Assembly (NCBI RefSeq): GCF_000597865.1
Contig: NZ_CP007452.1
Span: 62,001 to 126,000, forward strand
Length of the DNA stretch: 64,000 nt
Source: Peptoclostridium acidaminophilum DSM 3953
GTDB taxonomy: Bacteria > Bacillota > Clostridia > Peptostreptococcales > Peptostreptococcaceae
Reading direction: 5' to 3'
This document shows positions 17,577 to 26,572 of the stretch, one piece after another (position 1 is the stretch's first letter; every line of letters starts with the position of its first letter). The notes below the pieces were generated by a model that ran no database searches, was not told the origin of the DNA, and saw only the letters and a program-made list of their open reading frames with translations. The translations under genes and the position numbers were made by a program.

Positions 17577-18251
17577 GATGGATGGCGAAGTCGGATCTGT
17601 AGCAAATGAAAATATTTGTTGAAAAGGTATGTAAAAGGGTATAAAGCAACCTGTATCGGCAAATTATTAAATATTTTTATTATTATACAAAAAACGCATA
17701 ATCATGCATAGGTGCCACATGGGCTGATCTAGAAGAAGGTTGAAAAATCAACGTTAATATGCAGCAAGCCGAATCGGAATGAAAAGTAGATACTATTGCA
17801 CATATATAATGTACATAAATCGAGGTTTTCATCATAAAAGCTATTCAATAATTTTTTATCAAACGATTGTGAGGCCTACTGTAGTGAAAATAATATCAAA
17901 AGAATGAGTTGTCTAAAAAGTACAGGGTAGAGTGTATTTCCTGAGTGCAAAAATATTGCTAATGCTAATTGTCATTGAAAAAATTTACATTAATGGCATG
18001 CGAAGTAAAGAATATTTATTAGCAGTCGCATTTATTGACAATAATTTATCCTAATGCTATACTTTGTTATGTAAGGTTGTGAAAGTTCTAAAAATTTTAA
18101 ATTTATAACAAAAAATTCATAATACAATGCACAATATTATTGGTACATTGTAAATTTTATTTATAGCAGGAAAACGTTGCCTTAAAAAGCTTGTATTATG
18201 GAGGTTTGACCAGTCTAATATTTATCACTATAAATAATAGGAGGTTCTACA
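17577..18251 (+). other. long AT-rich intergenic region upstream of pyruvate:ferredoxin oxidoreductase
   Basis: 675 bases without a supported gene. It contains a short hairpin around 17740-17755 (GTTGA/TCAAC), a consensus promoter at 18035-18063 and a leader of about 180 bases. An ACAATG...CATTGT inverted pair lies around 18123-18151 in the leader. I found no T-box, riboswitch core or clear Rex operator. The first 450 bases show nothing I can interpret. Confidence 0.6.
18035..18063 (+). promoter_or_regulatory. sigma-A promoter of the PFOR gene
   Basis: TTGACA (18035-18040), exactly 17 bases, TATACT (18058-18063). The predicted transcript start near 18070 leaves an unusually long untranslated leader of about 180 bases before the GGAGG site at 18240-18244. 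Confidence 0.8.
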
Positions 18252-21200
18252 ATGGCAAAAGTTATGAAAACCATGGATGGAAACACTGCTGCAGCTCACG
18301 TTGCATATGCATTTACTGAGGTTGCAGGAATATATCCAATAACTCCATCATCGCCAATGGCAGAAATTACAGACGAATGGGCTGCCAACGGAAGAAAGAA
18401 CATATTTGACCAGACAGTTAGCGTAGTTGAGCTTCAATCAGAGGGTGGAGCTGCAGGAACTGTTCACGGCTCACTTCAAGCAGGAGCCCTTACTACTACA
18501 TTTACAGCATCTCAAGGTCTTCTTCTTATGATACCTAACATGTACAAGATAGCTGGAGAGCTGCTTCCTGGAGTATTCCACGTTTCGGCTCGTGCGCTGA
18601 CAGCTTCGTCACTAAACATATTCGGAGACCATGCAGACGTTATGGCGGCAAGAAACACTGGATTTGCATTCCTTGCATCAGGTTCAGTTCAGGAGACTAT
18701 GGACCTTGCTGGAGTTGCTCATCTTTCAGCTATAAAGGGAAGACTTCCATTCGTTCACTTCTTCGACGGATTTAGAACTTCTCACGAGGTTCAAAAAGTT
18801 GAGGTTATGGATACAGAAGAGCTTGCTAAGCACCTTGACTGGGACGCTGTTAAGGCATTTAAAGAAAATGCTCTTAATCCAAACCATCCAGTTACTAGGG
18901 GAACAGCTCAAAACCCAGACATTTACTTCCAGACAAGAGAAGCTTCTAACAAGTTCTACAACGCTCTACCAGCAATAGTAGCTGACTACATGAAGGTTGT
19001 ATCTGACATCACAGGAAGAGAATATAAGCCATTCAACTATGTAGGAGCTCCAGACGCTGAGAACGTAATAATAGCTATGGGTTCTATAACTGAAACTGCT
19101 GAAGAGGCACTTAACTACCTGAATGCAAGCGGAGAAAAAGTGGGTCTTGTTAAAGTACACCTTTACAGGCCATTTGCTCCAGAATACCTTCTTGAGGTGC
19201 TTCCAAAGACAGTTAAGAAGATAGCTGTTCTTGACAGAACTAAGGAGCCGGGTTCAATAGGAGAGCCACTATATCTTGACATAAAGAGTGCATTCTACGG
19301 AAAAGCGGATGCTCCGATAATAGTAGGCGGAAGATACGGACTTGGATCAAAGGATACTACTCCAACTCACGTTAAGGCTGTATATGACAACCTTAAGCTT
19401 GACGCTCCAAAAGATGGATTTACACTTGCTATAAATGACGATGTTACTCACACATCTCTTCCAATAGGCGAGAAAATAGTTACTGAGCCAGAAGGAACTA
19501 CAAGATGTAAGTTCTGGGGACTTGGTTCTGACGGTACTGTCGGAGCAAACAAGAACTCTATAAAGATAATAGGAGACCACACTGACCTTTATGCTCAGGG
19601 TTATTTCTCTTATGACTCTAAGAAATCAGGCGGAGTTACAGTTTCTCACCTTAGATTTGGTAAGAACCCTATAACGTCAACTTATCTGATAGATACTGCT
19701 GACTTTGTAGCTTGCCATGTTCAGGCTTATGTTAACCAGTATGATCTTCTTGCCGGACTAAGAAAAGGCGGAACATTCATGCTTAACACTATCTGGTCGC
19801 CAGAAGAGCTTGATGCAAAGCTTCCGGCAAAAATGAAAAAATACATCGCTGAAAATGACATAAACTTCTACATCATAAACGGAACTAAGATAGGACAAGA
19901 CCTGGGTCTTGGAAACAGAATAAACATGGTAATGCAGTCGGCATTCTTCAAGCTTTCACAAGTTATATCTCTAGAAGATGCAGTTAAATACATGAAGGAA
20001 GCAATAGTTAAGTCATACGGCAAGAAGGGTGAAAACATAGTTAAGATGAACTATGCTGCAGTTGATGCAGGTATAGATGCTCTTGTTAAAGTAGACGTTC
20101 CGGCATCGTGGAAAGACGCTGTTGAAGTTATGGACGTTGTTGCAGCTCAAGATCCAGACTTTATAAAGAACATACTAAGACCTATGAATGCTCTTGAGGG
20201 AGACAAGCTTCCAGTATCAACATTCAACGGATATGAAAACGGTACATTCGAGCACGGAACAGCTGCTTACGAGAAACGTGGTATAGCAGTGAATGTGCCA
20301 GAGTGGATAAAAGACAAGTGTATACAGTGTAACCAGTGTTCATATGTATGTCCTCACGCTGCTATAAGACCTGTGCTTCTTACAGATGAAGAGCTGGCAA
20401 AAGCTCCATTCGGAGAAGATTCTGTTGTGGCAGGAAAAGGAAAAGGCGTAGACGCTTACAAATATAAAATGCAGGTTACTCCGCTTGACTGTACAGGCTG
20501 CGGCAACTGCGCGGACATATGTCCAGTTAAGGCTCTTGAAATGAAGCCTATAGAGACGCAAGAAAAAGAAATAGAGAACTGGAAATACGCTGTTACAGTT
20601 CCTGTTAAGAGCGACGTTATGGAAAAGACAACTCTTAAAGGAAGCCAGTTCCAGCAGCCGCTGCTTGAGTTCTCAGGAGCTTGTGCAGGATGTGGAGAGA
20701 CTCCATACGCTAAGCTTGTAACTCAGCTTTTCGGAGACAGAATGTATATAGCCAACGCTACAGGATGTTCTTCAATATGGGGAGCTTCTGCACCGTCGAC
20801 TCCTTACACTAAGAATGCTGCAGGCAAAGGACCAGCTTGGGCTAACTCGCTGTTCGAAGACAACGCAGAATTCGGATATGGTATGGCTGTAGCAGGAAAG
20901 CAGATGAGAGCTAAGCTTACTGAGCTTGTAACTGAGCTTGCCGCTATGAACATAGATGCTGACGTTAAGGCAGCTCTTAACTCATGGCTTGAGACTAAAG
21001 AAGACGGCGAAGCCAACAAACCAGCTACTGCCGCAGTTGAGGCTGTGCTTGGCAAAGACCTTGGAGATGCTAAGGCTAACGAGATTCTTGCTGGAATAGC
21101 TGACTATAAGGATCATCTAAGCAAGAAGTCCTACTGGATATTCGGTGGAGATGGCTGGGCTTACGATATCGGATATGGCGGACTTGACCACGTACTAGCT

Positions 21201-21773
21201 TCAGGCGAGAATGTAAACGTGCTTGTATTCGATACAGAGGTTTACTCTAACACTGGAGGACAGTCTTCTAAGTCGACTCCAACAGGCGCTATAGCAAAGT
21301 TTGCCGCATCGGGCAAGAAAATTAAGAAGAAAGATCTAGGTATGATGGCTGCAAGCTACGGCTACGTATACGTTGCTCAGGTTGCAATGGGAGCAGACAA
21401 GAACCAGGTTCTTAAGGCTATGCTTGAAGCAGAAAAATACGACGGACCATCTCTAATAATAGCTTACGCTCCATGCGTAAACCACGGAATCAAGATAGGC
21501 ATGGGTAAGACTATAACAAGAGAGAAGCAAGCTGTAGAAGCTGGCTACTGGCACCTATACAGATTCAATCCTGAGCTTAAGGCTGAAGGAAAGAATCCAT
21601 TCGTACTAGATTCTAAAGAGCCGTCAGCATCGTTCAGAGACTTCCTAATGGGAGAGGTAAGATATACATCGCTTACTCAGACATTCCCAGGGCTTGCTGA
21701 AGAGCTGTTTGTAAAGGCTGAAGAAGAAGCTAAGGAAAGATATCTAGGCTATAAAAAAATGGCTGAAATGTAA
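18252..21773 (+). CDS. nifJ: pyruvate:ferredoxin (flavodoxin) oxidoreductase
   Basis: Oxidative decarboxylation of pyruvate to acetyl-CoA and CO2 with reduction of ferredoxin, the central fermentative step of clostridia. It is the single-chain homodimeric form, 1173 residues. In order: an N-terminal domain with YPITPSSPMAEITDEWA; a 2-oxoacid dehydrogenase-like domain; a two-cluster ferredoxin insert (CIQCNQCSYVCPHAAI and CTGCGNCADICPVKAL); and the C-terminal ThDP domain with CAGCGETPY, GGDGWAYDIGYGGLDHVLAS and VYSNTGGQSSKSTPTGA. Codon use is strongly biased to T-ending codons (GTT, CTT, GCT), as expected for an abundant enzyme. It is monocistronic, with its own promoter and terminator. Confidence 0.98.
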   Translation: MAKVMKTMDGNTAAAHVAYAFTEVAGIYPITPSSPMAEITDEWAANGRKNIFDQTVSVVELQSEGGAAGTVHGSLQAGALTTTFTASQGLLLMIPNMYKIAGELLPGVFHVSARALTASSLNIFGDHADVMAARNTGFAFLASGSVQETMDLAGVAHLSAIKGRLPFVHFFDGFRTSHEVQKVEVMDTEELAKHLDWDAVKAFKENALNPNHPVTRGTAQNPDIYFQTREASNKFYNALPAIVADYMKVVSDITGREYKPFNYVGAPDAENVIIAMGSITETAEEALNYLNASGEKVGLVKVHLYRPFAPEYLLEVLPKTVKKIAVLDRTKEPGSIGEPLYLDIKSAFYGKADAPIIVGGRYGLGSKDTTPTHVKAVYDNLKLDAPKDGFTLAINDDVTHTSLPIGEKIVTEPEGTTRCKFWGLGSDGTVGANKNSIKIIGDHTDLYAQGYFSYDSKKSGGVTVSHLRFGKNPITSTYLIDTADFVACHVQAYVNQYDLLAGLRKGGTFMLNTIWSPEELDAKLPAKMKKYIAENDINFYIINGTKIGQDLGLGNRINMVMQSAFFKLSQVISLEDAVKYMKEAIVKSYGKKGENIVKMNYAAVDAGIDALVKVDVPASWKDAVEVMDVVAAQDPDFIKNILRPMNALEGDKLPVSTFNGYENGTFEHGTAAYEKRGIAVNVPEWIKDKCIQCNQCSYVCPHAAIRPVLLTDEELAKAPFGEDSVVAGKGKGVDAYKYKMQVTPLDCTGCGNCADICPVKALEMKPIETQEKEIENWKYAVTVPVKSDVMEKTTLKGSQFQQPLLEFSGACAGCGETPYAKLVTQLFGDRMYIANATGCSSIWGASAPSTPYTKNAAGKGPAWANSLFEDNAEFGYGMAVAGKQMRAKLTELVTELAAMNIDADVKAALNSWLETKEDGEANKPATAAVEAVLGKDLGDAKANEILAGIADYKDHLSKKSYWIFGGDGWAYDIGYGGLDHVLASGENVNVLVFDTEVYSNTGGQSSKSTPTGAIAKFAASGKKIKKKDLGMMAASYGYVYVAQVAMGADKNQVLKAMLEAEKYDGPSLIIAYAPCVNHGIKIGMGKTITREKQAVEAGYWHLYRFNPELKAEGKNPFVLDSKEPSASFRDFLMGEVRYTSLTQTFPGLAEELFVKAEEEAKERYLGYKKMAEM

Positions 21774-21792
21774 TTAAACTAAAGTGTTTATC

Positions 21793-21819
21793 AGGCGGGG
21801 ATATTATCCCCGCCTTTTT
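21793..21819 (+). terminator. intrinsic terminator after nifJ
   Basis: Ten-bp GC-rich stem AGGCGGGGAT / ATCCCCGCCT with a three-base loop, then a T run. Confidence 0.93.
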
Positions 21820-21915
21820 GCAGCGCTGAGATAATCCATATAATGTTTTTGCAAAGCAACAGGCTTTATTATATAATTTCATTAACAATTAAGCGTCTTT
21901 GGAGGGATTTATTTT

Positions 21916-22308
21916 ATGTACCTTATTTTTGGAGATGAAGTTATAGACTCATCGCAGATTGCAGAAAACATAGAAAGCGGGTCGGACTTCAATGTGGTCA
22001 CAGACCTTACAAAAAGCACAAAGCGCGAGGACATGGCTGCATTTTTGCTCTGGATAGATGAAGCGGTACTCGAAACGCCTGATGGGATTGAAGAGAGCGA
22101 TGAAAAGGTCGACTTACTTATGAAAGCTTGCGATGAAATTGGAAGTGGGCTGGCAGAGATCATGCCGAAATATTCAAAACACAATTTTTTTTCATTCAGG
22201 TATGATGAAGCCAAAGCGGGAGTGGAAGCCATTGTTGTAATAGCGGAGAGAGACGCCAAAAATCAAAAGCTTGAAGATGTTTTAAAGAGGCTGCTCAGGC
22301 AGCTGTAG
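21916..22308 (+). CDS. hypothetical acidic protein, unknown family
   Basis: 130 residues starting MYLIFGDEVIDSSQIAENIE with TTGGAGGG upstream. The protein is acidic and soluble, with no signal peptide or membrane segment and a helical C-terminus (DAKNQKLEDVLKRLLRQL). I recognise no domain. It is flanked by two strong terminators (21793-21819 and 22317-22362), so it is a single-gene transcription unit. The regular codon use and ribosome-binding site support a real gene. Confidence 0.65.
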   Translation: MYLIFGDEVIDSSQIAENIESGSDFNVVTDLTKSTKREDMAAFLLWIDEAVLETPDGIEESDEKVDLLMKACDEIGSGLAEIMPKYSKHNFFSFRYDEAKAGVEAIVVIAERDAKNQKLEDVLKRLLRQL

Positions 22309-22316
22309 AACTTCCA

Positions 22317-22362
22317 AATACCCTATGTAATGTTTATGTAGACATTACATAGGGTATTTTTA
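22317..22362. terminator. strong symmetric terminator hairpin
   Basis: A perfect 17-bp stem: AATACCCTATGTAATGT (22317-22333) and ACATTACATAGGGTATT (22342-22358), with an eight-base loop and a T run after it. A Shine-Dalgarno for the next gene follows within about 20 bases. Confidence 0.88.
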
Positions 22363-22382
22363 TTTCAAAAGGAGGGTGCGTT

Positions 22383-23591
22383 ATGAAGACTGCACTTGCA
22401 GTTATAACAAAATACGTAAATGACAATATGTCTTTGTTGGAATTCCTCTATAATGCCAAAAGGCATGGCCGGACTATAGACAGACTCATAATAGTGTATT
22501 CTCATGGCTGCGAATCTCACTATGTTAAAAGGCTGAGAGAGATTGTTGAGCTGGATTTGATAAAAGTGAACGGTTTTGGAGAATTTGAAGACAAGGTTAA
22601 AGCTATGGGACTAAGCTCTGAAGAATGCAGGAAGTTCATATACGCGCCAACCCTGGAAAGCCATGGGATAGTTCCGTATTCCAAATACAGGAATATCGCG
22701 CTTTTACAGGCACTCTTTACGCAAATGGACGTCATTTTCTTCATAGATACGGATGTATATCCTCGCATACTGTTGGGCGCAAACGGTCATATGGAAGAAA
22801 TCGATTACTTCGGTACGCATTTAAAGTATCTCCAGGAAAGCGATGTATATGTAACTACAAGCGACTACTCTGGATATTTCATAATTCCACCTATGGATTT
22901 TGAGCATATAGAAGGTTTTATGGAAGGCCTTCAGAAAGAGTCGGCGCTTCCAATAATAAAGGACATAACGGGGCACAGGTGTATTTCCTATGGAAGCTTG
23001 GGCAATAAAAATGTAAGGGCTACTGACAAGTTTTTAGGAGGCAATCTTGCAATAAAGCTGAGCGCAATGGAGCATCTGCCGCCGTTTTTTTCGAGCACAT
23101 ACCACGTCGGGGAAGAGGTTGTACTCACACGGGGTGAGGACACCATTATGGGATTGTTTGCAGGGCAAAGGCATATAAAAGCGCTCGATATCGACTTTTT
23201 GATATTCCACGATACGTTTGGTGATTTCCCGAACGTGCCGGATATAAGGCGGGAACAACGCATAAAGGACAGGTTCTACTATGCCTGTCTGGGATGGATA
23301 GGGAGAAATGTATTTTATAACTATATCAGGGGGGGTGACCACAGACAGATTTATGAGCATCAGAAGGAACTGCTCGCCAAGACATCGCCGCATGCAGCGA
23401 GCCACTTTATGGATGAAAGGTTCCTGGTGCTTCCCGAGGCCATCGACACTGCATACATGAATCTGGAGCGAATAGTTGATGAGTACAGGGAAACTGTACT
23501 TGGTTTTGGCAAGGTTACAAAAACGATATTTGGAGGTGAACCATGTGAGAGTGCTTTTAGTAAACCACTTCCCGCTGGAGGGATCTGGTAG
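22383..23591 (+). CDS. GT-A-type glycosyltransferase-like protein
   Basis: 402 residues starting ATG 22383 behind AAAGGAGGG. It opens with a glycosyltransferase-like beta-alpha pattern (MKTALAVITKYVNDN), has IDRLIIVYSHGCESHYVKR, and carries a DxD-like metal/nucleotide-sugar motif in MDVIFFIDTDVYPRIL around residues 114-129; a later acidic RGEDTIMG resembles the second acidic motif of GT-A enzymes. No membrane span. Family and sugar are not assignable. The 3' end overlaps the next gene by 47 bases, so the three glycosyltransferase genes form one operon. Confidence 0.65.
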   Translation: MKTALAVITKYVNDNMSLLEFLYNAKRHGRTIDRLIIVYSHGCESHYVKRLREIVELDLIKVNGFGEFEDKVKAMGLSSEECRKFIYAPTLESHGIVPYSKYRNIALLQALFTQMDVIFFIDTDVYPRILLGANGHMEEIDYFGTHLKYLQESDVYVTTSDYSGYFIIPPMDFEHIEGFMEGLQKESALPIIKDITGHRCISYGSLGNKNVRATDKFLGGNLAIKLSAMEHLPPFFSSTYHVGEEVVLTRGEDTIMGLFAGQRHIKALDIDFLIFHDTFGDFPNVPDIRREQRIKDRFYYACLGWIGRNVFYNYIRGGDHRQIYEHQKELLAKTSPHAASHFMDERFLVLPEAIDTAYMNLERIVDEYRETVLGFGKVTKTIFGGEPCESAFSKPLPAGGIW

Positions 23592-24732
23592 CGGTATATA
23601 TACCAAGAATCTTGCTATGCAGCTTGTTAAAAAAGGCCATGAAGTTTGCGTCATAGCGCCTGACCATCAAGAGGTGCAAATGAAAGGCTGCGAGGTCAGG
23701 ACCATAATATTCAGCGACGGCAAGAATTGTTGCTATGAGGTGGATTTTAATTTTCCTTGCTTTACAACCCATCCCAAGAGTTATCTGACGTTTTACGAGC
23801 TGAGTGAGTTTCAAATCAATAGATATGTTGATGTGTTTGAAAAGGCGATGAAAGAGGCGGTCGAAGAGTTCGTGCCGGACATAATACATTGTCAGCACCT
23901 TTGGATAGCGCCTTACTGTGCATCAAAGCTGGGCGTGCCCTACGTAGTTACTGCGCACGGCACCGACATAAAGGGTTTTTGCAGGGACGAGAGATATCAC
24001 CCATATGCGCTTGAAGGGGCAAAAAATGCTGCGGCTGTAATAACCATATCAAAGCAGGTTGATGCAGATGTGGAAAAGTATTATGGCGTAGAAAGCGGGA
24101 GACGAAGGCTTATACTCAATGGTTTTGATGAAGAGATATTCAGGCCAAGGGACTTAAATAGATCTGATGTTCTAAAAAGTCTGAATTTGAATACGGACTA
24201 TGAATATGTAGTGTCATTTGTGGGCAAGCTTACGGACTTCAAGGGAGTAGACGTGCTCATAAGGGCGGCCAAGATTTATTCGCAGGAGATACAAAATGTG
24301 ATCACGCTCATTGTGGGCAACGGAGAAAAATATGATGAGCTTGTGAAGTTAAGGGATGACCTGGATGTGAAAAATGTTTATTTTCTTGGGCACAGGGATC
24401 AGGATGTTGTTTCTGAGATATACAGCATAGCTGACGTGTCTGTAGTTCCGTCCAGAAACGAGCCGTTTGGCCTGGTGGCGATAGAAGCACTTGCCTGCGG
24501 AACGCCGGTTGTTGCTACTAATCAGGGAGGTCTTGTGGATTTTATAGATGAGACCATAGGCTCTCTTGTGCCCGTAGAAGATGACATAGCGCTTGGCGAG
24601 GCCATAGAAGCAGAGATACTTAGTCCGAGTAAAAGCGAGCGCAGGCAGAGAGCCGCAAGGAAGGCAATGGAGTATTTCTCGTGGGATCGAGTGGTTGATG
24701 ACGTGGTGCGTCTTTACACAGACGTTCTATAA
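23545..24732 (+). CDS. GT4-family (GT-B fold) glycosyltransferase
   Basis: 395 residues, with start GTG 23545 (MRVLLVNHFPLEGSGSGIYT) chosen because GGAGGTGA (23532-23539) lies five bases upstream. The N-terminal half is the acceptor domain (GLY-type loop SGSGIYTKNLAMQLVKKGHEV, and CQHLWIAPY). The C-terminal donor domain has VSFVGKLTDFKGVDVLIRAA and the E-x7-E signature in SRNEPFGLVAIEALACGTPV. It transfers sugar from an activated donor with retention, by family knowledge; the product is unknown. It sits between two GT-A-like genes and probably builds the same glycoside or surface glycan. Confidence 0.85.
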   Translation: MRVLLVNHFPLEGSGSGIYTKNLAMQLVKKGHEVCVIAPDHQEVQMKGCEVRTIIFSDGKNCCYEVDFNFPCFTTHPKSYLTFYELSEFQINRYVDVFEKAMKEAVEEFVPDIIHCQHLWIAPYCASKLGVPYVVTAHGTDIKGFCRDERYHPYALEGAKNAAAVITISKQVDADVEKYYGVESGRRRLILNGFDEEIFRPRDLNRSDVLKSLNLNTDYEYVVSFVGKLTDFKGVDVLIRAAKIYSQEIQNVITLIVGNGEKYDELVKLRDDLDVKNVYFLGHRDQDVVSEIYSIADVSVVPSRNEPFGLVAIEALACGTPVVATNQGGLVDFIDETIGSLVPVEDDIALGEAIEAEILSPSKSERRQRAARKAMEYFSWDRVVDDVVRLYTDVL

Positions 24733-24747
24733 TAGGAGGAATTATGT

Positions 24748-26508
24748 ATGAGGAAGGCCATTGTGATACCAACATACTGGTCAAGGGCTTTGCACAGCGG
24801 AGAGGGCTGGGTGGAAGGAGATGCGGTATATGATCATCCTACGCCTATCGATGGGGAAGATACGCTTAGCCTGACTTTGGAGAGCATGAAAATTCTGGAC
24901 AACAGGGACTATATACTTGTCATACTGCTTTGTCCTACCACAGAAAAGATTCTGACACAGGCAAGGCAGAGAGTACTTGAAATACTGGACAAAGCAAATC
25001 TTGGAGTTCAAACTTACGTGTTTACTCCAAGCCAGCTCAACAGTATAAAATATATTGCATACGAGAAGGAGCTCAAGCAGGAGAGTACGGATCTGCTCAG
25101 CTTGTACGGATATGCCAATGTGAGGAATATGTGTATATATATAGCGTATATACTTGGTGTGGATGTTGCGATGCTCATTGACGACGACGAGATATTTGAG
25201 AAGTCGAATTTCATTGATATAGCCACCGAATTCATCGGGGGAAGGCTTTATGGAAAGACTGTAGATGGCATAGCGGGTTATTATCTAAACAAGTACAACA
25301 ATTACTACGATGATGTCAACATAGAGCCATGGATGACATATTGGGACAGATTTGGCTCAAAGGCCGCCGCATTCGACAAAATAATAGGCAGCGAGCCGAG
25401 AATTAAACCCACGCCGTTTGCATTCGGAGGCGCTATGGTAATACACAGAAATCTTTTCAAGACGGTGCCCTTCGATCCAAGGATAACAAGGGGAGAGGAC
25501 ATCGACTACTTGATAAATGCAAAGATGTTCGGATTCCACTTTTTCCTCGACAGGGAGCTTTCCATAAAGCACCTTCCGCCCCCAAAATCACATCCTGTAT
25601 GGAAGAGATTCAGAGAAGACATATACAGATTCATGTATGAGAAGAAAAAGATAGATACACAGTATGAGGTTCCAAACATGAATATTGTTTCACCTGAGGA
25701 GTTTGACCCTTATCCAGGCAGCTTTCTAAAGGACGAGTTGGAAGATATGATATTCAAGGCCAATGTAATGCTCTCCATGGATTATCTGGCATCAAATGAT
25801 TTTGAGTCTGCAAGGGAGAGTATAAAAAACATATATCTGTCCAAATATGAAGCCACACCAAAGGATGATGTGTTTACACATCTGAGGAAGGTTCAGCGTT
25901 ATTGGAGACGCTTGCTTGATTTCACAAAGGACAACATGATGCAGATAAGAAAGATAATGGATGAATGCGATACGGGCTGCACGCTGGAAATCAGAAAAGG
26001 TGAGCACATGCAGCATATGACAAGCGAAGAGGTTGAAAGTCTACTTGCGCAGATGGAGCCTTTCAGCGCCATGGAGCCTAAATACAGGGATATACTTGCG
26101 GGAATAGCAAGGATAAATGTGTATGAAACGGATGAATTCATATTACGTACAGGTGACACGGCTGATGCATTTTATATAATAAATGAAGGAGCCGTTCGAA
26201 TATCGCGATTCAACTATGCAGACGAAGAAATAATCCTGGGAAGGCTTGTTAAAGGCGACTTTTTCGGCGAGAGCACCATAATAAGTGCGGATATAAATGT
26301 AAATATCATAGCTGAGGAAACGACACAGATTATAAGCTTTAGTGAAGAGGAGATTATGAACATAATAAATTCTTACCCTAAGGCGGGAGTAAAGGTTGTC
26401 ATGGTATTTTTGAAAAATATGGCCCATAAGCTCAGCAGCCTGAATTCGAGATATATGGATGCAATATCAAAGAACCTTGAGATTGAAATGAAAGATATAA
26501 AATGGTAG
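24748..26508 (+). CDS. glycosyltransferase fused to a cyclic-nucleotide-binding-like domain
   Basis: 586 residues. Residues about 1-300 are a GT-A domain: RKAIVIPTYW at the start, the metal motif MLIDDDEIF (142-150), and TRGEDIDYLINAKMFGFHFF with the later acidic pair. Residues about 330-445 are helical. Residues about 455-570 form a cNMP-binding-type beta barrel (FILRTGDTADAFYIINEGAV, then GDFFGEST, then a helical lid LKNMAHKLSSLNSRYMDA). The phosphate-binding cassette keeps GDFFGES but lacks the usual arginine (ADINVNIIAEE), so ligand binding is uncertain. AGGAGG precedes the start by a few bases. The fusion suggests a transferase gated by a small ligand or membrane/partner signal. Confidence 0.75.
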   Translation: MRKAIVIPTYWSRALHSGEGWVEGDAVYDHPTPIDGEDTLSLTLESMKILDNRDYILVILLCPTTEKILTQARQRVLEILDKANLGVQTYVFTPSQLNSIKYIAYEKELKQESTDLLSLYGYANVRNMCIYIAYILGVDVAMLIDDDEIFEKSNFIDIATEFIGGRLYGKTVDGIAGYYLNKYNNYYDDVNIEPWMTYWDRFGSKAAAFDKIIGSEPRIKPTPFAFGGAMVIHRNLFKTVPFDPRITRGEDIDYLINAKMFGFHFFLDRELSIKHLPPPKSHPVWKRFREDIYRFMYEKKKIDTQYEVPNMNIVSPEEFDPYPGSFLKDELEDMIFKANVMLSMDYLASNDFESARESIKNIYLSKYEATPKDDVFTHLRKVQRYWRRLLDFTKDNMMQIRKIMDECDTGCTLEIRKGEHMQHMTSEEVESLLAQMEPFSAMEPKYRDILAGIARINVYETDEFILRTGDTADAFYIINEGAVRISRFNYADEEIILGRLVKGDFFGESTIISADINVNIIAEETTQIISFSEEEIMNIINSYPKAGVKVVMVFLKNMAHKLSSLNSRYMDAISKNLEIEMKDIKW

Positions 26509-26513
26509 ACGTA

Positions 26514-26561
26514 AAAATGACTGACTCCTTGAGCGTGCATATTTGAGGAGCCAGTCATTTT
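26514..26561. terminator. bidirectional terminator between convergent genes
   Basis: AAAATGACTGACTCCT pairs with AGGAGCCAGTCATTTT (one wobble). T-rich flanks occur on both strands, serving the glycosyltransferase operon and the convergent pepA. Confidence 0.85.
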
Positions 26562-26572
26562 GGATTTGTGTA

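Noticed and set aside
18070-18130. Rex-type redox operator upstream of nifJ
   Set aside because: Only a single TTGTGAA-like half-site is visible, without the inverted partner at the proper spacing.
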